The position numbers and the translations under genes were made by a program. This document shows, piece by piece, positions 55,901 through 64,000 of a DNA stretch of 64,000 bases. The notes beneath the pieces were generated by a model. The model searched no databases, had not been told where the DNA came from, and was given only the letters and a program-made list of their open reading frames with translations. Positions within the stretch are counted from its first letter, which is position 1. The number at the start of each line of letters is the position of its first letter. The stretch spans positions 47,350,401 through 47,414,400 of the forward strand of contig OX392527.1 of NCBI GenBank assembly GCA_947623455.1, in the 5' to 3' direction. The DNA comes from Mimachlamys varia. Taxonomy: Eukaryota > Mollusca > Bivalvia > Pectinida > Pectinidae.

Positions 55901-57934
55901 TGGAAATTTTGGCTTATTTCGCTTTCATTAAATACTCGCAAATATAACCACAGGCGAACATTTTCAACACCACTCAACTCTACAATGTACACGGTGCAAA
56001 ACAGCATAACTGGTAGTGCAAAAATATCGACACGGCCAACAGTTTAGAGGCTGACTAAGTGAAAAATTCCAAGCGTGAATATATTGACTTTTACAATAAT
56101 TGTAAGTTCTTTGTTTACAACAAAATAATACTTCAGTGATTCTTCACAATATCGGCATCACAGTTGATTGAATACAAATATACATACTTATCTACCCTAG
56201 TGGGCCCTGCCACTCTGACTCCAGCCCACTGTTTATACAAAATTGAGTCCCCTTCACCGAAGGATGCATATGAGCATATTTGGACAAAATACGACCTTGA
56301 CCTACTTTCAAGGCTACAGGGGTCATCTTGGTTCTCTGTTCTCAATTTGAATGATCAATATTCACAAAATTGTTTCTATTTGACAGGCGTACTGTCTAAA
56401 GGTGAAGGAGATGGACGACGAGGAATACAGCTATGCAGCATTACAGGAGCCGCTGTACAGAGTTGAAACAGGGAACTATGAGTACAGGTAAGTACTATGG
56501 TTACAAGACCTGTTGTATTAGTGGAAACAGGGAACTATGAATACAGGTAAGTATTGTGGTTACAGGACCTGCTGTATTAGTGGAAACAGGGAACTATGAA
56601 TACAGGTAAGTACTATGGTTACAAGACCTGTTGTATTAGTGGAAACAGGGAACTATGAATACAGGTAAGTATTGTGGTTACAGGACCTGCTGTATTAGTT
56701 GAAACAGGGAAATGTGAATACAGGTAAGTACTGTGGTTACAGGACCTGCTGTATTAGTTGAAACAGTGAAATATGAATACAGGTAAGTACTGTGGTAACA
56801 GGACCTGCTGTATTAGTTGAAACAGGAAATTATGAGTACAGGTAGTGTAAAAGAACGAGGAAAAGTGATAAAGATAGTGCTGTCCCTGGGGCTTGAATCC
56901 GCAACCCTTAGCTCTCCTGCCCGATGCTCTACTGACTGAGCTAAAGGAAATTCCCTACAGCTCATGCTTTTAAGGCAACCTAATCAGTTCACATCTTTTA
57001 CGTAAGTACTGTGATATATGGTAATGTATTTAGTGGAAACGGGGAACTATGAGTGTAGCTTTGGCATGTTGTAAAATCAGAGATTGGGTTTTTGCAGGAA
57101 TTATCAAAGAGAAATTTGTATCCTTTTTCAGGTTAGTGTTACGCTGTCGACAGGACGCCCGACAAAGATTTGCCAAAATGAGAGCTGATGTTCTAGTCAA
57201 GATGGAACTGCTGGACCAGAAACATGGTCAGTAACTCTATGACGTTAGTCCTTATTTTGAAAATAAATTATTTTAAAAGAAGATGACACTATAAGCAAGA
57301 TCTTTTTCTTTTAATTGCACTTCAATTTTTAATAAAAGAGATATTCTATTGTTTATTTATTTCATATCAGTTTTAGTTTAGGTAATGCAGATATCATAAA
57401 TGAATTTTGTTTTAAGATAACTTTCAGTATATAAAATTTTGATGATTTAAATGAAGATACAGTAAAACCCACTTACTCAAACAGTTGGTTTTGTCCCGAC
57501 TGAGTTCGTACACATTCAACCAACCTCAGATTACTTGAATACCATGTATTTCTCAAACTATTGATTAGGTCCCCATGAGTTAGAGTAAGTGGGGCTTTAT
57601 TGTAAATGGAAAATATATAAACAGATTTTGATAAATGGGAAATAAAAACTGGATGTTGTTCTGTTGTTCTGTTCCAGTCCAGGACATCGTGTTCCAGCTA
57701 CAGCGATTTGTTTCTGCAATGGCTAAGTATCACAACGACTGCCATTCGGTTATGAAGAAGGCTGTGGTGTTCCCTATAGAGGTGGATCTGTCCCGCGGCA
57801 CATTCACATACGACACTTCAAACCAGTTCAACGATGAGGAAGAGGAGGAGGAGGAAGATGGAGTCGAGGGTACCGTGGAAACGGGAATGGAGGCGGGAGT
57901 CACGGAGACTAACGACCTTATCAGTACTGATTGA
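37909..57934 (+). CDS. PICK1: PICK1 (protein interacting with C kinase 1), PDZ-BAR protein, 414 aa
   Basis: Peripheral membrane scaffold that binds receptor and transporter C-termini through its PDZ domain and curved membranes through its BAR domain, working in endocytic and vesicle trafficking. Ten coding exons: 37909-37958, 43537-43777, 43954-44020, 44876-44965, 45566-45682, 54192-54325, 55531-55623, 56387-56487, 57132-57226 and 57678-57934; 1245 nt in phase, about the length of the human protein. The PDZ (about residues 20-105) has the loop NLIGISIGGG and DEITGVNGQSAKGK. The BAR region (about 145-355) includes VLKKVKHRVVETMN, GIGVREPQPAASEAF, PDTRLTIKKYLDVKFEYL and KMELLDQKHVQDIVFQLQRF. 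The tail is acidic (DEEEEEEED). Exons 5, 8 and 10 have tandem repeats growing from their 3' ends. A second first exon is at 38537. Confidence 0.96.
38537..38643 (+). CDS. PICK1: PICK1 exon 1b (candidate alternative first exon)
   Basis: ATG then MGDSKDYEYDLIPTFDPDEY and an acidic stretch ending YEEDR, 35 codons plus two bases, donor gtgagt. It ends in the same phase as exon 1, so splicing to exon 2 gives EEDRMGMRV in place of EEDKLGMRV and a 433-aa protein. It is either an alternative promoter or a mutually exclusive exon. Supported by phase and composition only. Confidence 0.65.
39114..39560 (-). repeat. Two tandem tRNA-like SINE copies (PICK1 intron 1)
   Basis: Two related segments (39114-39300 and about 39400-39560) share GAAAATACATGGCC-like and GATGATCAACCCAGTCCAGTT-like blocks. 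Read on the minus strand the first contains GGGTTTGAATCCC, a B-box-like sequence. Confidence 0.5.
40931..41437. mobile_element. hAT-like MITE (PICK1 intron 1)
   Basis: Element 40939-41429 with ends TAGGGTGA / TAGGGGTGAAAC, imperfect 8-bp flanks GTATAAAC and CTATAAAT, and many subterminal CGATAGTATTG motifs in both orientations. Confidence 0.5.
41873..42241. mobile_element. MITE with CAGGGCTT ends
   Basis: About 41878-42236, ends CAGGGCTTAATC and GATAAAGCCCTG, flanked by GCCTA on both sides. Confidence 0.45.
42630..43250 (+). repeat. tRNA-derived SINE, copy 2, expanded
   Basis: Diverged copy of the SINE at 8150-8520. The segment ATAGGGAGATATTA has expanded inside it into a perfect 20-bp array. 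Confidence 0.6.
42912..43193 (+). repeat. 20-bp perfect tandem array, 14 copies
   Basis: Unit GCCAGTATAGGGAGATATTA with no visible variant, so a recent expansion. Confidence 0.95.
43537..43777 (+). CDS. PICK1: PICK1 exon 2 (PDZ)
   Basis: Acceptor tttgacag, donor gtaagt. Encodes GMRVTSGSIVLKKDAQNL through KVEVAKMIQSIS. Confidence 0.95.
43954..44020 (+). CDS. PICK1: PICK1 exon 3
   Basis: Acceptor ttttcag, donor gtaagt. EEVTINYNKLHADPKQGKSL; end of PDZ and linker. Confidence 0.95.
44021..44875. other. PICK1: PICK1 intron 3
   Basis: No repeat or coding frame recognised. Confidence 0.5.
44876..44965 (+). CDS. PICK1: PICK1 exon 4
   Basis: Acceptor gttgcag, donor gtgagt. VLKKVKHRVVETMNTNTADA, start of the BAR region. 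Confidence 0.95.
45566..45682 (+). CDS. PICK1: PICK1 exon 5
   Basis: Acceptor ttctcag, donor G|GTGAGTAT. DGLVKKLEELEKTADMYKGL through STFELSQSHK. Its last ~43 bases (from 45640) are the founder of the intron 5 minisatellite. Confidence 0.95.
45640..53985 (+). repeat. PICK1: Minisatellite derived from the end of PICK1 exon 5 and its splice donor
   Basis: Unit of about 65 bp: AAGTTACTCAAGTCAACATT, then TGAGTTGTCACAGTCCCACA, AGGGTGAGTATCTATAGCAC, ATCCC. The first unit is the real exon 5 end and donor, and the remaining roughly 120-130 units fill intron 5. Nearly every unit keeps a GTGAGTAT donor. A shorter ~35-bp variant arose by deletion between CAA repeats. Shared private variants (AGTCTGATCACAAGG at about 48414, 51518 and 52919; GGGTGGGTATC at about 47346, 48951, 50215 and 52047) reveal higher-order duplications of 1.2-1.8 kb. 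In the exon 5 frame each unit meets TAG soon after the donor. Confidence 0.95.
54192..54325 (+). CDS. PICK1: PICK1 exon 6
   Basis: Acceptor tttccag, donor gtaaga. FGEVFSGIGVREPQPAASEA through MLKTAKP. An 8.5-kb intron separates it from exon 5. Confidence 0.95.
54565..54921 (+). mobile_element. MITE with TTAA target duplications, copy 3 (PICK1 intron 6)
   Basis: Element 54569-54917, same family as 22162-22534, with TTAA at both ends and a slightly damaged right terminus (TTGGGAC). Confidence 0.65.
54922..55530. other. PICK1: PICK1 intron 6, remainder
   Basis: No further feature recognised. Confidence 0.45.
55531..55623 (+). CDS. PICK1: PICK1 exon 7
   Basis: Acceptor cctacag, donor gtaagt. 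MISDLNTYLHKAVPDTRLTI to KFEYL. Confidence 0.95.
55624..56386. other. PICK1: PICK1 intron 7
   Basis: AT-rich, a T-run near 55848; an ORF of 100 codons overlapping exon 8 in another frame is incidental. Confidence 0.45.
56387..56487 (+). CDS. PICK1: PICK1 exon 8
   Basis: Acceptor ttgacag, donor CAG|GTAAGTA. AYCLKVKEMDDEEYSYAALQ through GNYEYR. Its end is the founder of a 59-bp repeat. Confidence 0.95.
56462..57060 (+). repeat. PICK1: 59-bp tandem repeat derived from the end of PICK1 exon 8 and its donor
   Basis: The founder unit spans the exon 8 end (GAAACAGGGAACTATGAGTA, CAG) and donor GTAAGTACTATGG. Copies start near 56462, 56521, 56580, 56639, 56698, 56757 and 56816, with a partial one near 57035 beyond an inserted tRNA-like element. 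Most keep CAG|GTAAGTA. Confidence 0.92.
56844..57003 (-). repeat. tRNA-like element inserted in the exon 8-derived repeat
   Basis: On the minus strand: A-box-like TAGCTCAGTCAGTAGAG and B-box-like GATTCAAGCCC, but no closing acceptor stem. Its ends (GTGTAAAAGA / TCTTTTACGTA) are imperfect inverted repeats. Confidence 0.5.
57132..57226 (+). CDS. PICK1: PICK1 exon 9
   Basis: Acceptor tttttcag, donor GTCAGT (weaker). LVLRCRQDARQRFAKMRADV to DQKH. Confidence 0.94.
57459..57604 (-). mobile_element. Tc1/mariner-like MITE (PICK1 intron 9)
   Basis: 146 bp, ends TACAGTAAAACCCACTTACT and AGTAAGTGGGGCTTTATTGT; inverted relative to 62174-62348. Confidence 0.65.
57678..57934 (+). CDS. PICK1: PICK1 exon 10 (last)
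   Basis: Acceptor gttccag, stop TGA 57932-57934. QDIVFQLQRFVSAMAKYHND through the acidic DEEEEEEEDG tail to NDLISTD. An AATAAA at 58203-58208 is a candidate polyadenylation signal. Confidence 0.95.
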
Positions 57935-58150
57935 GGGTCAGGGGCATAGGGGAGAAAAGGGGTAAAAGGGAAGGAGGGTACCGCAGAAACGGGAATGGAG
58001 GCGGGAGTCACGGAGACTAACGACCTTATCAGTACTGATTGAGGGTCAGTTGGGGTTAAAGGGTGGTAAAAAGTAGGGGGTTGAGGGTACTGTGGAAACG
58101 GGAATGGAGGTGGAAGTCACAGAGGCTAAGGACCTTATCAGTAGGTTTAA
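57866..58150 (+). repeat. PICK1: ~108-bp repeat of the PICK1 coding end and stop codon, three copies
   Basis: GAGGGTACCG...GGAAACGGGAATGGAGG...ACCTTATCAGTA starts at 57866, 57974 and 58083. Copy 1 is coding; copy 2 repeats the in-frame end with TGATTGAGGGTCAG; copy 3 is diverged and truncated. Copies 2 and 3 are in the 3' UTR. Confidence 0.9.
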
Positions 58151-59860
58151 GGGAATGGGTTTAATTTGCAAAACAAGTACAGGCATAACTTTTACAATCT
58201 GAAATAAAGAAGTAATTTCAGTGGTAAGAATCAAGTAGCTCTATATAATGAATATAGGTTGTGTTATATAATGGTTGTATTATTTCAGTCTACTCAAAAG
58301 ATGCATTTTATAAGTAAAGTGTTAGATATTAAGACGATATTAAGACCGTGACAATAGTTCTGTTCATTTAAAGATTTCTTATGACCACCAGATAAAAATC
58401 TTATTACTCTAAATGTACTTGTTTAATTTTGGTGCACTCAAATGGTGGTGCTTAACCAAATATAAACAAATAAGGACAGTTCCATAATTAACCGTATGGG
58501 AGGGGCAAGAGGGCACTTTTTAAGAGACCCCCACCACCAATGAAATATTTAAAGTGATTTAATATAAGGAATGATAGGCAGATATGGTTTTAACCCTACC
58601 GCCCAAGATATATTAATACAGGTGCCTCCCACACGATTAATTATAGAAAAGCCGTAAATGCAATGATGAATTGGCACATTCACAATAATGGCAGTAGAAA
58701 GCTGTATCTAGAAATCGTAATTAGCAGGGCAATCATGATTTATTGGAATGCTTTCAGCACCCTCTAATTTATGACATGATCTGCATCTATAGTATTAGCA
58801 GTAAAATACTTTAAACCAACTAATTTTTGTGGGGACATAATTTCGCGTTTTTATATGGAACGACTATTTCGCGGCGATTTGATTTCACGATAAATATGGT
58901 CTTAAATCCTTTGTACAGTACAGTACATAGTACTCAAACAGTTGGCATACCTCTGATTGAAATTACTCAATGGCGATTAATTTTTCGGAAATTTTAATCC
59001 ACCGCGAAATACGTGAAATGTAATCGCACGCAAAAATAAGCTGGTTTACAGTAGGTTTTAGTACTAAAAACAAACTTTGTATGATTTAAAATCAAGTCAC
59101 ATCTGTTGTTCAGTGGCAATGCTTTCCCTCTCATCTCTGTAGACCATATTGGACTCTCCCAGATGAATGTTTGGTAGGTTCTACTGGATTTACATAGGGA
59201 TGGAAAGGTTTAAGACATTTTAGCTATATAATACATCATACTTTATTCTTTCTTGGATTCCCTAAGGTTTAATGGTAAAAGAATTTTACTGTATGAACGT
59301 AGACCTGTGTCGGATTCACAGAGTTTTGTGACACCTATTTGGTTTGAAGAGCTTTAATGAATGATAGTGAAAATGGTCTTTTTGTGAGCGAAATTTTGTG
59401 TTCAGCTTCTATTTTTCGTTGACGTTAATAAGATTGGGGCTTCTTATTCGACAAACTGTCTACTACTGCAATAACGGGAAACAACAATATATTGAAATAT
59501 TTATTGTTTGCATTGTTTCATCTGTGATAACATCTGTAATATTCCATGGAGGTTCAGAATAACTGTAAATTTTCAGAATTTTCCTGTAGGGAGAGAAAAT
59601 CCAACCAAACTTATTGTTGCCAAACACATTTTTTTCACCCTGACCAAAAATGTACCAGTACGTGTTCGAAGCAACAAATCATGATTTAAAGAATCTGAAT
59701 AAGAAGTGCATTTTACAAGTTTATTGTTAATTTGTGTACAGCAATTTTTTTGTTGCCATCAACTTTCCAGATTTGATCCGAGTAAAAGTCATTTAAAATC
59801 AATTCAGACATTATTATATTGACAATCCTTACCACAAGTTTCATTTGATGATCTCGTTCA
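57935..59860 (+). other. PICK1: PICK1 3' UTR and downstream sequence
   Basis: After the tandem copies, AT-rich sequence with a candidate AATAAA at 58203. No further gene seen. Confidence 0.4.
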
Positions 59861-60185
59861 GCATCCTCGATATCCAGGGTTACAACCACCTGTGCTTGCT
59901 ACATCCCTTGAATATGTCATAGCACAACTGAAGGTTGATTGGTGCTGGGTAAAAAAAAGAAGAAGAAAAACCCCCCAAAAAAACAGATAAAAAAGGAGAA
60001 AAAATCCTAATTCAGAGGCTGTTTCATGTCCACAAGATTCTTTTGATGTACATCAAATGATCAAACCACTCTTCTTGTCTCGTCAACTCTATAGAGGGCA
60101 CACACGGGGGCCCTCAGTTTTGCCATGACATATTCCAGGGGTGTAGAGACCGTAGGTAAGCGTAATACAAGGATATCAAGGATGC
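59861..60185. mobile_element. MITE with ~75-bp inverted ends
   Basis: GCATCCTCGATATCC at the left and GGATATCAAGGATGC at the right, with further pairing (CCCTTGAATATGTCATAGCA against its inverted partner). No target duplication recognised. Confidence 0.55.
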
Positions 60186-62173
60186 ACATACAGCTGTTAA
60201 GAAAATTTCCGCATAACTTTCATATTAACTGCTAGCTGTGTTCAATAATATCATTTAATTTCTTTTCCATGTCGTAATCTTGTGTACATGAAAAACTTTG
60301 GGGTCTTTCTTGGATGTACTTTCTCATATCTGAACTATATTTATGTACTATTATACTTGTTTTTGAGCATCAAATGTAATGTTTGAACTGCCTAAAACAA
60401 ACCTTTAAAATTTGTTTCTTTGTACATAATTGTAAAGTTATTTTATGTACAAGTAAAAAAACTTATTGTGGAAGTATTTCAGTAAATCATGGAATTTAAT
60501 CATTGTGGAAGTATTTCAGTAAATCATGGAATTCAATCATGTAATTTTTGTGATTTTGATAAGTTTGTTTTATTGTCGTTAATGTTTCACTTACATTCCA
60601 TCGACATACTAGTATATTGGTCACTGTAACCCACATTTTGAACTTTGACCTACATCAAAGTAAAAGTTTGCTTCTGCTCTATTTCCTACACCACTTGTCA
60701 CTGGAACTTCAAACTCGCATTATGGTGAGGCAGTATGTCGTACATCAAATGTAGGTCACTCTGACCTACATTTTGATCTTTGACCTACATCAAAGAAAAA
60801 CGTTGTCCCATTCTGTTTCTTGCACTACTACTCACTTGAACTTTATTCTGGGGTTATACAATAATCTTGGTGAGGTGGTCACATTCAGTGGAGGAATGTA
60901 ATTCGTCAAATTGTCTTGTTGATTATCCGGTTGAATTGAAACTTGGCCAGGTTACTGATACGATCATACTCTTGTGTATTTTGTCGTACTACATATAATC
61001 ACATGTAATTCTTGTCTTTAAGAGTGGGACATTTTCTGATTGTTAACTGCATGTATGTAAAAAGTTTTTTTTAATATATAATATATGGTGGGAGGGAGCA
61101 TGAAGAATGAAAGGTTTAGGGGAAAGGGAAGAATAAGCAGGAAACAGAAGTACAGGATATTTCAAGATTGCTTGTGACAATTAATTAGAAATCCATAAAA
61201 CAGTCATTCCAAATAAATTTTCATCCTTTACCAATGATTATGTGCATTATACTTGTGAAATCTCAGTTCATTCAAATTTTACGTTTTGTTTTTGTTTTAT
61301 TTTGTAATGTTTTGTATGAATGAATTCATCCTCCTTTGTGGAAAATATTGCCCAAATGTTGTGTTGTTTTACATTCTCCAGAAGTTGTAAAAGTTTTCAT
61401 TATTTATGTTGTGATATTGTGTAAGAAATCTGTATTTATACATTGTTATTTTTGAAAGTTTTAGATGATGGCTTTCAATATTAAAAGTCACTGCAGAATA
61501 TGTGTTTTTGTGTCATACTTGTTTTTAGGACATCTGACTCCAAGGGTCAGGATGATCTATAGCCACTGTGCTTCGTCTGTCATCCACTATGCATTAACCT
61601 TTCTGATTTTAAATTTCTTCTCCAGCTCCACCTGTGGGATTCGGCCCAAACTTTTCTGAAATGATTCTGAGATGGTCCTGACTAAATTTTGTTATTTTTC
61701 AGGCCAACCCTAAATCAAATATGGGCATCATGGCCACCATCTTGAAAAACACATTTTAAACTTTTTCTCACTGGTGCCATTGAGCTAAAAATTGGTGAGG
61801 ATGTGAAGGAAAATAAGCCAACAAAGTATTATTATTTTTCAGCATTTTTGAAAGTTCAATGTAACAGCCATGGCAGCTGTTTTTTGTTTAAGAATGTGCA
61901 GTTGTATTTTTTCTTGAGCAGAGTACATTCATTCAATTGGACAGAAATTATCTTGGTCAAGTCCTAGTTGAACATAGAACTTTTTAAGTTACTAAATTAC
62001 AGGGCTGGAGTTTATCCAGTAAATGAACATATTGGATAAAAAGAGTAGAGCTTATGCCAGTATTTGAGACTCGTTTTGATGATTATACAACAAAGTTTAT
62101 CAAGTATTTGAGCCTTGTGGGAAAGTGAAGCTTATCCAATTATCCCTGAATAGAATTAGAGTTAATTGTACAG
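60186..62173. other. Intergenic with small tandem duplications
   Basis: A 37-bp duplication at about 60465-60537 (TTGTGGAAGTATTTCAGTAA) and a ~130-bp dimer at about 60630-60870 containing TTTGACCTACATCAAAG. Nothing coding. Confidence 0.45.
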
Positions 62174-62348
62174 TACAGTAAAACCCCACGTACTCGAACT
62201 CGTGAGGACCTGATCAATAGTTTGAGGAGTACATGATATTCAAGTAATCCGAGGTTGGTTGAATATGTACTCGGTCGGGCCAAATGAACTGTTCGATGAA
62301 TGAGGTGTATTCAAGTAAACCGGTTCAAGTAAGTGGGGTTTTACTGTA
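62174..62348 (+). mobile_element. Tc1/mariner-like MITE
   Basis: Ends TACAGTAAAACCCCACGTAC and AAGTGGGGTTTTACTGTA; TA at each terminus; same family as 57459-57604. Confidence 0.65.
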
Positions 62349-64000
62349 TTTGATTGTATAATTAATTTACCATACAGGTCCCTGGCATTGCCTTATCCAT
62401 CTATTGGTTATTTTCTTTCAAAAAGTGTATTATCTCCCTTATCAAAATTTAATGAATTGTTATCTCCCCTGTCACTTTTTTCCAATATTTAAATAAGTTG
62501 CTACCAATGACAGAGATCTTAGGAGGGGTTATATATGCAAAAATGAGAAAAAAAATCTATAATCTGCTGAACAACTGTGCTGTTTTGTAAGATAAACAAA
62601 CTACTCAGTAGAGAAATGGATGCTAGCTTTAGACACGAAATAAATACTTAACTCCTGTAATTACACTGGTAATTAATCAGGGTAGACAACTATTGCTGAA
62701 CAAGGGAGATAAGTTAGTATAACATGAACTTTGTAAACATGGTATTTCATGAAAATATGAAATGTTGTAAATAGTTTTCTTATCATTAAAATTAGTAAAA
62801 GTAAACACCCCACCCAACCACTAACCCCCAAGTTTATTTTTGTATTATACCTCTGATAAAATATTTATTTCCAGGTTACAACTAATTTGCATATGGTCAG
62901 ATTTTGGAAATGGGCAGGTAACCCATGATTTCTTTTATTTTACTGGTAACAATTTTTGAAAAGGACAGGTAACTCACATTTTTCCATATATATTTTTGGA
63001 TAAATATTTTTTGTTGGTACCCATTAATTTGCATTTTGATCAGATTTGGGAAGGGCAGATAACTTTTTTTTTTCATTATGAGCTTTAATTTTCTTTATTT
63101 TTTTTATTCAGAAGGCTTTTCATCCGTGAAATTTTGAGGGAAATTGTTGATCAATACTTATTTTGCTGACAATAGAAAACTGAATAATTTCGCCTTGGCT
63201 GCAGTGGGCAAGTGGTTTATGAGTCTGCAGTTCCATGATCACTAGCCATCCACCTCTTCAGTCTTGGTCATGGGTTTGAGACGTACCTCGGGCAGGTATA
63301 GGCTGTCAGTTTTTTTTTATTCTCTGGGTACTTCATCTTTCGTCCAAGGCTTGACACTTCCTTGAATGACCATAGTGACAATGGTAATTTTTAACCAAAA
63401 GTCTGCCATGCCTTATGAGAGGGGGAGGAAAATATTCTTCCTCATTTGGTGTTCATTTTTGTCTTCATTTTTTTCAAAGGCTCTTATATGTATTTCAGAT
63501 TTGTTCCTTATTGAAGAAAATTCCTGCTCAAATTGACATATACAGGCAAACCTTGTTATCACGAAGTCAACGGGCCATGGAAAAAATGTACTTGAGTTAC
63601 ACAAGTTTGAATGTTGGTGTAAAGCTTGGCCGCGACCGACGAATACTTTGAATTAAAAAGGTTCTTTGATATAAAAAGGTTCAACTATATATAGACTTTG
63701 TAGAGGATTTATTAAACGCATAGTTAAACACTAGAATAGCTTCATCACAGGCAAATGATTTGACCATTCTTCTTGTAACCTAGGTCCATTCAAATGTATC
63801 CAATATTTAGTTGACAAAAAAAACCTAAGTTATATCTGTGTTTATTATAATAAGATGACCTTCTTTTTGACCCTAGAATATTGACATGCTGGAGTGAAGT
63901 GATAAACTCCTGTTGCTTGAATGGAGACCAGGTTTTGGATACCAATAAAAAAAACCCAATTCATTCTTGGTACAGTTTGTTAAATTTATTTTCCAACAAG
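62349..64000. other. Intergenic, SINE-like and MITE-like pieces
   Basis: A tRNA-like head at about 63195-63290 (GCAGTGGGCAAGTGGTTTAT ... GGGTTTGAGAC) and a possible MITE end near 63541 (TACAGGCAAACCTTGTTATC). A degenerate direct repeat lies at 62870-63070. No gene recognised. Confidence 0.4.

Noticed and set aside
56880..56953. Functional tRNA gene on the minus strand
   Set aside because: A and B boxes are present but the acceptor stem does not close, and the sequence sits in an inserted element.
63413..63651. Short ORFs on both strands near the right end
   Set aside because: Overlap SINE- or MITE-like sequence and show no domain or splice context.

Overview
The window is a piece of an animal nuclear genome: AT-rich, intron-containing genes with GT-AG splicing and a dense load of retroelements, MITEs, SINEs and minisatellites. 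The three genes and the repeat types (Ty3/gypsy, Penelope-like and LINE elements, many short inverted-repeat elements) fit a lophotrochozoan, most likely a bivalve mollusc. That assignment is inference.

Three protein-coding genes were rebuilt exon by exon, and every exon phase adds up. (1) Sorbitol dehydrogenase (SORD) is on the minus strand. Exons 1 to 7 lie between 21374 and 7353, and the C-terminal exons lie off the left edge. It has been invaded heavily. A Ty3/gypsy element fills intron 7 (1-7266), a deleted gypsy element sits in intron 4 (10461-13405), and a 5'-truncated LINE with a poly-A tail and a 9-bp target duplication sits inside coding exon 3 (14126-15180). Intron 1 holds a Penelope-like GIY-YIG fragment flanked by inverted repeats and a foldback-like 21-bp satellite. 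(2) An SPSB3-like SPRY/SOCS-box protein is on the minus strand (36320-31547, 237 aa). It carries an Elongin BC box and an LPLP cullin box, as expected of a CUL5 ubiquitin-ligase substrate receptor. (3) PICK1 is on the plus strand (37909-57934, 414 aa, PDZ plus BAR), with a second candidate first exon at 38537-38643. SPSB3 and PICK1 are head to head across about 0.5 kb with ETS-, NRF1- and CRE-like motifs.

Layout: 1-7266 gypsy 1; 7353-21374 SORD with nested elements; 21375-24090 upstream of SORD with two TTAA-flanked MITEs; 24095-27740 a 30-bp satellite whose ORFs are repeat artefacts; 27741-31546 intergenic tandem repeats; 31547-37383 SPSB3; 37384-37908 shared promoter; 37909-57934 PICK1; 57935-64000 PICK1 3' UTR and downstream repeats.

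The most unusual signal is in PICK1. Tandem repeats have grown three times from the 3' end of a coding exon. The last ~43 bases of exon 5 plus its splice donor are amplified into an 8.3-kb array of roughly 120-130 units. The end of exon 8 plus its donor is repeated about seven times at a 59-bp period. The end of the last exon, including the stop codon, is present three times at a ~108-bp period. A smaller repeat of a donor-like motif follows SORD exon 5. The intron 5 array places a very large number of near-perfect decoy 5' splice sites directly behind a genuine one.
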